DNA of 33,484 nucleotides from Candidatus Latescibacterota bacterium (lineage in GTDB: Bacteria; Latescibacterota; UBA2968; UBA8231). Below the pieces are notes generated by a model. It was not told the origin of the DNA and searched no databases. It saw only the letters and a list, made by a program, of their open reading frames with translations. The stretch is taken from contig SICG01000032.1 of the NCBI GenBank assembly GCA_009691525.1, positions 1-33,484 on the forward strand. Reading direction: 5' to 3'. Position numbers and translations under genes: made by a program. Numbering within the stretch: position 1 is the stretch's first letter; the number at the start of each line of letters is the position of its first letter. Below, in pieces: positions 8,869 to 16,438 of the stretch.

Positions 8869-9699
8869 CTAGCCGTAGACCTTGGCCAGAACCCGGCTCA
8901 CCACCTCGGCCAGTTGCACCAGATCAAAGGGCTTGGCCAGGTACTCATCCGCCCCGTACATCAACCCCTTCACCTTGTCCGGGGTCGCATTCAGGGCCGT
9001 GAGCATAACCACGGGTATGCGCTCGGTCTCGGAGCGCAGCTTCAACTGGCGGCAAACCTGGTACCCGTCTATCTCCGGCAGGCGCAGGTCCAACAGGATC
9101 AGGTCGGGTTTTTCGGCCAGGGCCAGGGTCAGAGCCTCTCGCCCGTCCTGGGCAGTGGTCACCTCGTAGCGCTCGGCAAAGAACTCGCCCAGCAACTGGC
9201 GGATCTCGATTTCGTCGTCGACGATCAGCAGCTTGAACCGGCGCCGCCGCTCGGCCTCGCCGGTGCTCAACAGCCGGCGCTGGACCTCGGCGATGCGCTG
9301 GTTCCGCCCCGCCAGCACCCCTACCCAGACCTTGAACAGATTGCGGCAGAACTGCTGGAAAAGCTGTCTGGGACGCGCTTCGAAGAAACCCAACACGGCC
9401 TCGCGATGGATGCGCCACAGGCGCCCGGAGGTGTTGCCCCAGATGGCCGAGCGCTCGATCTGGGGGGCCAGGATGGCCGAGGTGCCGATGGTATCCCCCG
9501 CCCCCAATTCGGCCAGGGTCACATTGCCCACCCGGACCGCGGCCTGCCCCTCGTCCACAATGTGGATATCCCACTCGCTCCGGCCGGCCGGCAGGATCAC
9601 CTCACCCGCGTCAAAACCCACCGGCTTGCCCAGCGCCAGAAAAGCCTTGCGCTCCGGGTCGCTGAAGCCGCGCAACAGGATCTCGATCTCGCTGGCCAT
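8869..9699 (-). CDS. Cyclic-nucleotide-binding-fold domain fused to a response-regulator receiver domain
   Basis: 276 aa. Residues ~1-120 form a CNBD-like beta-roll (GFSDPERKAFLALG, then VILPAGRSEWDIHIVDEG and LAELGAGDTIG). The phosphate-binding Arg is kept in ERSA (R83), but the usual Glu of the FGE-type motif is replaced (IGTSAIL). A helical linker follows. Residues ~155-276 are a complete REC domain: DD161-162, phospho-acceptor D204 in LLDLRLP, T234 and K256. There is no HTH or output enzyme, so it probably acts by protein contact like single-domain receivers. It is paralogous to the CNBD protein at 18214-18654. It has a strong RBS (GAGGAGGG) before ATG 9699 and lies 21 nt after the secretin gene. 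Inference: it couples a second messenger and a histidine kinase signal to pilus function. Confidence 0.85.
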   Translation of the reverse strand: MASEIEILLRGFSDPERKAFLALGKPVGFDAGEVILPAGRSEWDIHIVDEGQAAVRVGNVTLAELGAGDTIGTSAILAPQIERSAIWGNTSGRLWRIHREAVLGFFEARPRQLFQQFCRNLFKVWVGVLAGRNQRIAEVQRRLLSTGEAERRRRFKLLIVDDEIEIRQLLGEFFAERYEVTTAQDGREALTLALAEKPDLILLDLRLPEIDGYQVCRQLKLRSETERIPVVMLTALNATPDKVKGLMYGADEYLAKPFDLVQLAEVVSRVLAKVYG

Positions 9700-9720
9700 G
9701 CCGCCCTCCTCTCGCAGGGG

Positions 9721-10857
9721 CTATTCCTGCTGCCGGCGCAGGATCTCCTCCAGCGGCGCCTCCTTTTGCAGCTGCCGCTCGACGCGCTGGCGCACACTGG
9801 GCACGATATCCACCTTGATCAGCACCACCAGTTCGGTTTTGCTGACCTGCTTCGAATTGTAGCCGAACAGATAGCGCAGGCCGAAAAACCAGGCCGGCAA
9901 TTCCTTGAGCAGCGGTATCCCAGCCCGCGTGATGGTGGTCTCGTCGCCGTACAGGCCGCCGATGGCCGTCTGCTCCCCGTCGCGCAAGAGCGCCGAGGTG
10001 CGCGCCACGGTCCGGCTGATCAGGTTGCGGACCGGATCGATCAGGGCGCTGCGCTCGGCCACCACCACCAGATCGACAAAATCGATCCCATCCTGGGAGA
10101 CGATCACCGGGTTGACGGTAAGGATGGTGCCGGTGCTGAAGAACTGGGTGATGGCATTGCCGGCGTAGTCGGCAGTGGTGACCGAGAAATCCGTGCCCAC
10201 CTGGATATAGCCCTGCTTGCCGCTGCGTACCTTGATCTGAGGCCGGGCGGTGATCTCGCCCATGCTGCGCTCCTCAAAGGTCTTTAAGAGCAAATCCACA
10301 CTCAGGGAGCGGTTGACATTGCCCCTCGCTGCGATGGTGAATTGATCGCTCACGACCCGGCTGGCCCCCAGGTGGGCGGCGCTCACATCCACCCGGCCGC
10401 CGCTGAGGGTGCTCCAGTCGATGCCCAGCTCCCGCAGCGCCCGCCGGTCTGCCTGGAAGAAGACCGCCGAGATCTCCACCTCCTGACTGTCGAGGGTGAC
10501 CTCCGGGGCCGGCGGCGCCGCGGCCGGGCCTCCTGTCTGGGGCGGCAACAACTCCACGTAATTCTCCCGCGCCACCACCTGCAGGCCCTGGCCCTCGGCG
10601 ATCTCCTGCAGGGCCTGGCGCCAGGGCTGGCGGTCTATATCTACCCCGATGGGCACACTCAGGCGCTGGGGGTCCACCACCACCTGGCCGGCCACGGCGT
10701 GAATCACCCGCAGGGCCTGGTCCAGGGGCATGTCCCGGCTCAGGGTGACCAGTTCCCGCTCCGGTGCCCGGCCGGCCGAGGTCGGGATCTGTCCCCAGGC
10801 TGTCGAGCCGGCCAGGGCGCCGGCCAGCAGATAGGCCGCAATTCTTCTCGATTTCAT
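9721..10857 (-). CDS. pilQ: Short type IV pilus/type II secretion secretin (PilQ-like)
   Basis: 378 aa, starting at ATG 10857, which overlaps the PilO/P stop (ATGA). A signal peptide (AAYLLAGALAGSTAWGQ) is followed by one small N-domain of the STN type (residues ~35-105), a Pro/Ala linker, and the secretin barrel. The barrel region includes VEISAVFFQADRRALRELGI, ITARPQIKVRSGKQGYIQVG and the signature ALLRDGEQTAIGGL, followed by GIPLLKELPAWFFGLRYLFG and KTELVVLIKVDIVP. Canonical PilQ proteins are often 600-900 aa with AMIN and several N-domains; this one is about half that. It should form the outer-membrane gate through which the filament passes. It sits directly after the PilM-N and PilO-P fusions, the classical pilMNOPQ order. 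Confidence 0.85.
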   Translation of the reverse strand: MKSRRIAAYLLAGALAGSTAWGQIPTSAGRAPERELVTLSRDMPLDQALRVIHAVAGQVVVDPQRLSVPIGVDIDRQPWRQALQEIAEGQGLQVVARENYVELLPPQTGGPAAAPPAPEVTLDSQEVEISAVFFQADRRALRELGIDWSTLSGGRVDVSAAHLGASRVVSDQFTIAARGNVNRSLSVDLLLKTFEERSMGEITARPQIKVRSGKQGYIQVGTDFSVTTADYAGNAITQFFSTGTILTVNPVIVSQDGIDFVDLVVVAERSALIDPVRNLISRTVARTSALLRDGEQTAIGGLYGDETTITRAGIPLLKELPAWFFGLRYLFGYNSKQVSKTELVVLIKVDIVPSVRQRVERQLQKEAPLEEILRRQQE

Positions 10858-11735
10858 CGCTTGGCGTCGAACTCCGCTTTGAGGGCGACCCGCTCCTCTA
10901 TTCCCCCCTTGTTGAGCACGAACCACACGCGGTTGCGCCGGATGTCGATCGCAGCCAGCCGACCCATGAAGACCCGGTCCCCTTCCCGCAGGATGTGCGC
11001 CCGCCCCTTTTTGTCGACCAGATAAGCCGTGTCGTGGGTCAGGGCCTTGACCCTGGCCCCCTCCACCTCGAAAAAGTCGGAGCGGTTTTCGGGCAGATGC
11101 TGGGTGATCGAGGGCAGAAAGGGATTGGGCGCCGCTTCCTCGGCTGACAAGGGTGCCCCGGGCAGGGCCTCTTCGATCTGGCCGGGGGCGAAAAAGGCGC
11201 GCATGAACATCTTGAAACGCACCTGTTCCCAGGCAGCGGTGTACATCCCCGAATCCGGCTCCACGTACTCGATCTCCACATGGTCCACAGCGTAAAAATG
11301 CCGCCCGTGCTCCAGGCGCCAGATAAAGGAATAGAGCTTCTCGAAATGCCCAACGCCCTCCAGGGCATAGCGGTTGACACTGTAGCCCTTTTCATCCTTC
11401 TGCCCCTTGTACACCAGGTCAAAGCTCACAAAAGACCCAGGGCTTTTCAGGATCTGATACAGATAGTCCAGGGTCTGCGCCGGACTGTCCACTGCGGGGA
11501 TCACCTGGGTCCTGGCGCTCCAGCGCTCCTCCTGGCGCTCCAGGTACGCCCGCGTGGTGTCGTACAGGGCCAGCACCGAGTTGGCATTGTCCAGCTCGGC
11601 CCTGAGGGTCCGCTCGCGCTCCTGGAGCTTTTTGACCTGGCCTGCCTGGCGCACCTGGGTCCAGTAGAATCCTCCGGCAGCTAACAGGGCCAGCAGCACA
11701 CCCATGATCAGGGTATTGCGCCAGGCGTAGGACAT
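10854..11735 (-). CDS. PilO-PilP-like fusion protein (inner-membrane alignment subcomplex)
   Basis: 293 aa. One transmembrane helix at residues ~9-28 is followed by a coiled coil (VKKLQERERTLRAELDNANS) and a PilO-type periplasmic fold (DSPAQTLDYLYQIL, GHFEKLYSFIWRLE, residues ~80-185). A linker then leads to a C-terminal PilP-like beta-sandwich (NPFLPS near residue 204, then VKALTHDTAYLV, ILREGDRVFMGRLAAI). In classical systems PilO and PilP are separate; PilP links the inner-membrane complex to the secretin. Here the fused protein would do both. It starts 4 nt after the PilM-N fusion, and its stop overlaps the secretin start. Domain borders are judged by eye; the PilP assignment is less certain than PilO. 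Confidence 0.75.
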   Translation of the reverse strand: MSYAWRNTLIMGVLLALLAAGGFYWTQVRQAGQVKKLQERERTLRAELDNANSVLALYDTTRAYLERQEERWSARTQVIPAVDSPAQTLDYLYQILKSPGSFVSFDLVYKGQKDEKGYSVNRYALEGVGHFEKLYSFIWRLEHGRHFYAVDHVEIEYVEPDSGMYTAAWEQVRFKMFMRAFFAPGQIEEALPGAPLSAEEAAPNPFLPSITQHLPENRSDFFEVEGARVKALTHDTAYLVDKKGRAHILREGDRVFMGRLAAIDIRRNRVWFVLNKGGIEERVALKAEFDAKR

Positions 11736-11739
11736 GGCT

Positions 11740-13353
11740 TTAGCGCCCTGCCCCGGACGGGACGAGGGGGATGCGCATCTCGAATTGGTGGACTGCTCGG
11801 CCGCGGATCTGGTCGCGCATACTGGAACGGACTAGCGTTTCCCCCAGGCGCTGGGCCAGTTCGGGCACCCGGTCCCGGTAAAGCGCTTTGCCGTACAGGG
11901 AGATGGCCTGGGAAGGGGGCAGGCCCTGCGCCTCCACGTCGCGCCGCACATCGAGGTTGCCCTCGGCGGTGGACAGTTTCTCCAGCCAGATGTCCTCGGT
12001 CCACAGGACGGCCCACGCCACCTCGCCCAAGTGCTCGGCCCAGCGCAACCGCCGGGCTTCCAGGGTGTCGAGCAGGGCAAAACGGCCTTCGTACTGATTG
12101 ATCCGGGCGTTCAGGTCGTCTACCATCTTCACGTACGCGGCGTTTTCCCGCACCTGGCCCTCCAGCACCTCCACGGCCAGGCCCAGTTCGTCGAACTGCT
12201 GTTCTTGCTCCTGGGCAATCCCGCCCAACCACAGCGCCGCCACTGCCAGCAGCGCCAACAGGAGCAGGCCGTGCCAAGCCAGCTCAAAGGGGTTTTGCTG
12301 CTTGCGGCGCGCCCTGGGGAGGAAATTGACCGGGTACAGCCGCTTTTCCTGCAAATACAGGGCCTTGAGCGCCAAACCTATGGGCACGGCAAAACTGGAG
12401 ACCTGTTCCCGCTCCGCATCGTCCAATTCTCCCAGGTCCAATTCCGGCACCGCCAGATAGTCGACCTGGGCCTGGGGGAACTGCCCGGCGAAGAAGGGCT
12501 GGGCCTGGATGGCCTTGCACCCCCCGGCCAGGACCACCTGGCCTATTTCGGGCAGGTCGTTGTTGTCCTGCTCGTAGAGGATGCGGCTGTACACGGTCTG
12601 GAGCACCTGGGAGGAGACCAGGCCCTCGTGGATGGGCTGGGAAAAGGCCAGACACTCGCCCTGGCGCATGAAGATCACCCGGCTGTACTCCTCGCCCACA
12701 AACACGATGGCCATCACCTGTTCCGCCGCAGGGTAGGCCAGCTTGGCCAGGTCCATCAGCGCCACCTCCAAAGGCTCGATGGCCCCGACCCGTACCCTGC
12801 CGATGAAGGGGGTGAGAGAATCCAGCAGCCCCAGCAGCTCGAGGGGGTCCTCGTGGATGATGGACAGCAGGCGCTGCGGGCCGGTGGCGAAGAAGGCGTG
12901 GCGCTCGGCCAGGGGCAAGGCGCCGGCCCAAGTCCTCCCCTTCTCGGTCTGGGCGATCAGCCGCTCTTTGAGGCGTTTGCCCTTGAGGCCAAAGCTATCC
13001 TCAAAGGGGGTGAAGAAGACGCAACTCTCCACCAGGGAAAAAGCCAGCCTGCAGCGTTTTACCGGAAAGCGCTCGAGCAGCCCGTACAGGACCTCGGTGT
13101 TGGTCTCCGGCGGACCGCCTTCTTCCTCGACCCCTTTGGCAGCCGGCTCCTCTACCAGTCCCAGAATATCCCCTGGGCTGGCCGACCCCGCCGCTGCCCC
13201 CCCCTCCTGGCCCACCTCCAGCCGGCTGGCCAGCGAGGCGCTGCGCAGGCCAGCTGCCACCACCTTGCGCCCCTGGCGCCGCAGATGGGCCACCAGGACC
13301 CGCTGGCCATCTACCTGCAATCCCAGTGCTTCTCTGGTTCCAGTCCCCAGCAT
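11740..13353 (-). CDS. PilM-PilN fusion protein
   Basis: 537 aa in one uninterrupted frame. Residues ~1-335 resemble the actin-like cytoplasmic PilM (ALGLQVDGQRVLVAHLRRQG at the start, VVLAGGCKAIQ near residue 273, AVPIGLALKAL near 323). Residues 338 onward match PilN. First comes the cytoplasmic peptide (PVNFLPRARRKQQ) that in classical systems docks into PilM, then a TM helix (~357-378). A coiled coil and a small periplasmic fold end the protein. The covalent link replaces the usual PilM-PilN docking. No internal start codon with an RBS was noticed near the junction. Spacing to neighbours is 6 nt upstream and 4 nt downstream, so it is strictly cotranscribed. The role is a platform joining the motor ATPases and PilC to PilO/P. 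Confidence 0.82.
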   Translation of the reverse strand: MLGTGTREALGLQVDGQRVLVAHLRRQGRKVVAAGLRSASLASRLEVGQEGGAAAGSASPGDILGLVEEPAAKGVEEEGGPPETNTEVLYGLLERFPVKRCRLAFSLVESCVFFTPFEDSFGLKGKRLKERLIAQTEKGRTWAGALPLAERHAFFATGPQRLLSIIHEDPLELLGLLDSLTPFIGRVRVGAIEPLEVALMDLAKLAYPAAEQVMAIVFVGEEYSRVIFMRQGECLAFSQPIHEGLVSSQVLQTVYSRILYEQDNNDLPEIGQVVLAGGCKAIQAQPFFAGQFPQAQVDYLAVPELDLGELDDAEREQVSSFAVPIGLALKALYLQEKRLYPVNFLPRARRKQQNPFELAWHGLLLLALLAVAALWLGGIAQEQEQQFDELGLAVEVLEGQVRENAAYVKMVDDLNARINQYEGRFALLDTLEARRLRWAEHLGEVAWAVLWTEDIWLEKLSTAEGNLDVRRDVEAQGLPPSQAISLYGKALYRDRVPELAQRLGETLVRSSMRDQIRGRAVHQFEMRIPLVPSGAGR

Positions 13354-13359
13354 AGAACC

Positions 13360-16035
13360 TCAGTCCACGGTCACGCCAATGGCCAACTGGCGGTCGCCAT
13401 TGCGCGAGCGGACCTGGATCAGCACCGAGCCCCGTTTGGGCGGGTCCGACGGGTCCTCCTGCGGAGAGGGATCAGCGATGAAGATGGCATACTCGGTATT
13501 GCCACCCAGTGCGTCGGGAATGGTCAGCTCGGCGTCTCCCGAAATACCCGCCACGTCGCTGGTGACCCGGATGGTGCTGCCTCCCATGATGGGGTTGCCG
13601 TCTAGATCGCTGACCGAGAAGGAGACGATTTGAAACTGGCTGTCGGGGATGAAGAGCTGCCCGGCCGCCAGCGTGTCGGCGCCGGCGCCAGTGAGGCGGA
13701 TGGGCGCGGTGGGGCCGCTGAAGAGCACTAGGGCAGTCGCCTCGATCTCCAGGCCGCTCTCGTCCACGGTCTGGCCGGTGATGGTGGCCAGAAAAGCTGG
13801 GGCAGGAGGCATGGGCTCGGCGGTGAAGAGCGTCACCCCGGCCTGGCCATCCTCACTGGTCTGGGCCGATCCCTGCACTCCCCCGCCATCGGTGCGGAAG
13901 CGGATCGAAGTGCCCGGCCTGACCGGGTTGGAGTACTTGTCGAAGACATAGGCGGTGATGATGCTCTCCAGGCCCGAAATGACCCGGCCTGCCAGGTTGA
14001 GCGGGCCGGCGGCCAAACTGAAGTGGGCCTGGTCGGGCAGGCCGCCGTGGATGGCGATGGGCACCGGGGTCGAGCGCACCGTGTCCCCGGAGGCCAGGGG
14101 CGCTTCGGCGATCAGGCGCAGGGTGCGCGCCTGTGTGCCGCTGCTGACCGCCGCCTGCACCCGGCCGGCCACGGTGGTGGTGCGCTCTGGCCCCACCCGC
14201 TCGTCCCCCCCCGGCGGGGCGTCGAAGCGGAAGAGCACCCCCTCGCCGTCGGCCACAGTATTGCCCCGCGCGTCGCGCACCTCAAAGGTGACGATGGCCG
14301 TCTCGTTGCCGCCCGCACCCCGCACACTGATGGAGGGCGGTGCCACGGCCACCACCGCGATGCTGGCCGGCGGTCCTTTGGCCAGGATCACCGCTACCTG
14401 GGCGCTCAGGCCAGCGGCATAGGTGGCCCTCACCAGGGCCTTGCCCGCCTCGGTCCCAGCCACCAGGAGGACCTCGGCCAGACCCTCGGCATCGGTCTCG
14501 ACGCTCGCTGCCGACAAGGTCCCCAAGGTGGTGGAAAAGTGGACCGCCCTGTTGGCGATGGCCACCCCGTCGCTGCGCTCTAGCTGCGTCCGGATGCGGG
14601 CCTGAGCATTGCCGTCGGCGGCAATGGTGTCTGCCGAGGCCGAAAGTGAGAGCCTCACCCCCACCAGCCCCAGGCTCGTCTGCGCCCTCAGGCGCCCGGC
14701 GCTGACTTCGAGCTGCACCTCCGACACCCCCGGGTTCACCGGGCTCTGGTACAGGACGCGGGCCCGTCCGTCTTCGTCGCTCAGGCCGCTGGATTCCACG
14801 GTGCCGGCGCTGGCGGAAAACTGTACCACCACCCCGCTCACCCCGCTGCCGGCGCTGTCCAGCACCGTGGCCACCACCTGGGTCTGGCTGGCCCCGTCTG
14901 CCACCAGCGCGCTGTCGGCCACCGCCACGGACAGGGCCGCCGGGGCACCGCTGCTCGCCGCCGGGACCGCACCGCTGCCAAAGGAGGCCTGGGCATCCCC
15001 ATTGGGGGAAACTACTGTTATAGTCAGCCGCGGCACTTCCCCGGCCGGGTCGGCCTGGAAGCTGACTGAAAACAAGGTGGCCTCGGGCGATTGGGTGTCG
15101 GGCAGGGTGAGGTCGATCTGGCCGCTGGCCGTCCCCCCGGCGGCCTCCACCCTGATCCGCGTGCCCGCGGCCAGGGGATGGCCCTGGGCATCTCCCACAA
15201 AAAACAAAAAGGTCTGCGCCGCGCCCGGGGCTACTTCGAAGCGGGCCGGCTGGATCAGCCTGACTGAGGTGGGCCCGCTGAAGAGCACCTGCATTTGCGC
15301 CGTCAATACGGCCCCCCCGGCGCCCTGGGTCTGGGCACTGACCACCACCCGCCCGTCCTCTGGCAAGGGCTGGGCCGTGGTCAAGGTCGCCATGGCCCGC
15401 CCCGCACTGTCGGTCCTGGCCACCTCCTCGATGCCCCCGCCGCTGGTGCGAAAACGCACCAGGGTGCCTGGGGTGACCGGGTTTGAGGAGGCATCGAAGA
15501 CAAAGGCGGTGATCCTGTCGCTAAGGCCAAAGCGCACCCCGCCGGGCAGGTTCAGCTTTTCGGCGGCCAGGCTGAAGTGGGCCGCATCCGGCAGGCGCAG
15601 CGGGCCGGCACTCACCTCGCCGGCCTCGCCCTCTGCCTTTGCGGTAAAGGTGGGCGGCAGGCCTGCCAGACCCTGGACCGTGGCCCTCACCTGTTGGATG
15701 CCCGGTGAGGACCCCAGGGTCAGGCGGGTCTGGGCCCGGCCGTCGCGGCCAGTAGTGGCGGCGGTGTCGGCGAGCACCCCGCCCCCATCGACCACGGCAA
15801 AGCGCACCCGCACCCCCGCCACCGGGCCACCGGCCCCGTCCACGGCCTCGACCACCAGGGGCTGGGGCAGTTCTTCCCCCGGACTGCCGGTCTGGTTGTT
15901 GCCGGCGACGATGCGCAGATCGCGAAACACCCCAGGGGCGGTAGGCAAAGCGGGACTATCCTTTTCGCAGCCCGCCGCTCCCAGCAAGAGCAGCGCTCCG
16001 ACCCACCCTGCCAGGAATCGTTTCCGCACGTTCAT
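13360..16035 (-). CDS. Large lipoprotein with repeated bacterial Ig-like (Big_1/invasin-type) domains
   Basis: 891 aa. The start is ATG 16035, 1 nt after the upstream stop; a GTG at 16050 would overlap that gene. The lipobox gives Cys23 (LLLGAAGC). The protein is a chain of Ig-like beta-sandwiches rich in Ala, Gly, Thr and Val, with Big_1 signatures such as ALVADGASQTQVVATVLDSA and DTIAADGNAQARIRTQLE, each followed by GxAxVxL strands. Two segments of ~210-220 residues (about 149-355 and 666-889) are clearly homologous, sharing LPDxAHFSLAA, ITAxVFD, SNPVxPGT and RFRTxGGG. It has no TM or autotransporter domain, so it is probably tethered to a membrane and extends outward. Its position between the PilT-like/lipoprotein pair and pilMN suggests a pilus-associated adhesin or a structural collar. 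Confidence 0.85.
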   Translation of the reverse strand: MNVRKRFLAGWVGALLLLGAAGCEKDSPALPTAPGVFRDLRIVAGNNQTGSPGEELPQPLVVEAVDGAGGPVAGVRVRFAVVDGGGVLADTAATTGRDGRAQTRLTLGSSPGIQQVRATVQGLAGLPPTFTAKAEGEAGEVSAGPLRLPDAAHFSLAAEKLNLPGGVRFGLSDRITAFVFDASSNPVTPGTLVRFRTSGGGIEEVARTDSAGRAMATLTTAQPLPEDGRVVVSAQTQGAGGAVLTAQMQVLFSGPTSVRLIQPARFEVAPGAAQTFLFFVGDAQGHPLAAGTRIRVEAAGGTASGQIDLTLPDTQSPEATLFSVSFQADPAGEVPRLTITVVSPNGDAQASFGSGAVPAASSGAPAALSVAVADSALVADGASQTQVVATVLDSAGSGVSGVVVQFSASAGTVESSGLSDEDGRARVLYQSPVNPGVSEVQLEVSAGRLRAQTSLGLVGVRLSLSASADTIAADGNAQARIRTQLERSDGVAIANRAVHFSTTLGTLSAASVETDAEGLAEVLLVAGTEAGKALVRATYAAGLSAQVAVILAKGPPASIAVVAVAPPSISVRGAGGNETAIVTFEVRDARGNTVADGEGVLFRFDAPPGGDERVGPERTTTVAGRVQAAVSSGTQARTLRLIAEAPLASGDTVRSTPVPIAIHGGLPDQAHFSLAAGPLNLAGRVISGLESIITAYVFDKYSNPVRPGTSIRFRTDGGGVQGSAQTSEDGQAGVTLFTAEPMPPAPAFLATITGQTVDESGLEIEATALVLFSGPTAPIRLTGAGADTLAAGQLFIPDSQFQIVSFSVSDLDGNPIMGGSTIRVTSDVAGISGDAELTIPDALGGNTEYAIFIADPSPQEDPSDPPKRGSVLIQVRSRNGDRQLAIGVTVD
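13879..14040 (-). repeat. Intragenic repeat, copy 2 (Ig-like lipoprotein residues ~666-719)
   Basis: This encodes the segment starting LPDQAHFSLAAGPLNLAGR and is homologous to copy 1 at 15433-15591. The two copies flank the four or so simpler Big_1 domains. Confidence 0.75.
15433..15591 (-). repeat. Intragenic repeat, copy 1 (Ig-like lipoprotein residues ~149-201)
   Basis: This encodes the segment starting LPDAAHFSLAAEKLNLPGG. It matches the segment encoded at 13879-14040 at many positions, and the similarity continues downstream in both copies through LFSGPT and a C-terminal beta-rich part. Confidence 0.75.
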
Positions 16036-16036
16036 C

Positions 16037-16438
16037 TCAGGGATTAACACTCGAAATCAGCACCTTGACCAGGGCAGTGGCGTCGCGGAAGGAGGCGCGC
16101 ACCTCGGCAATCCCCGGCTGCCTCGCGGTGAATACCACACTGTACACCAGCTCACGGGTCTGCTCGTCGGCCACCAAAACCAGCACCTCAGGGGTATTGA
16201 CCACCCCATGCACCGAGGTAGTGACCACAATCACCGCCTGCATACCGCGCGCCAGATTGCTCTGGTCCACCCGCTTGAGCTTAAGGGTGAGCAGGGTCTG
16301 GTCCCCCACGTGGATAAGGCGGTCGGCCACCTCCGCGCTGAGTTCAAAGTCGTCGTGCGCGGTGGTGCCTGCGCTCTTGTCCACCGGTTCGCAGGCCAGC
16401 AGGGCGCACAGTCCCAGGAATAAAATTTCCGCTCTCAC
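16037..16438 (-). CDS. Small predicted lipoprotein with a single beta-sandwich domain
   Basis: 133 aa. The start is GTG 16438, overlapping the PilT-like stop (GTGA). The frame is open further upstream, but that part is a shadow of the PilT-like gene. The N-terminus is a lipoprotein signal (LFLGLCALLAC, Cys16). The mature part is predicted beta-rich (LIHVGDQTLLTLKLKRVD, VIVVTTSVHGVV, ELVYSVVFTARQPGIAEVRA) and looks like one Ig-like domain. No family is recognised. Being coupled to the ATPase gene and followed 1 nt later by the large Ig lipoprotein suggests the two lipoproteins form one surface structure. It could be a pilotin or secretin partner, but nothing in the sequence proves that. Confidence 0.7.
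   Translation of the reverse strand: MRAEILFLGLCALLACEPVDKSAGTTAHDDFELSAEVADRLIHVGDQTLLTLKLKRVDQSNLARGMQAVIVVTTSVHGVVNTPEVLVLVADEQTRELVYSVVFTARQPGIAEVRASFRDATALVKVLISSVNP

Noticed and set aside
6528-9002. 824-codon open frame antisense to the PL26-like gene
   Set aside because: It is the high-GC mirror of a well-supported gene. It has low-complexity Gln/His/Pro/Ala composition and no recognisable domain or RBS.
12031-13605. 524-codon open frame antisense to the PilM-PilN gene
   Set aside because: Composition and lack of motifs mark it as a codon-bias shadow. The minus strand has the PilM-N signatures.
14609-16423. 604-codon open frame antisense to the Ig-domain lipoprotein
   Set aside because: Ser/Pro/Ala/Thr-rich shadow of the real gene, spanning two genes on the other strand, with no family features.
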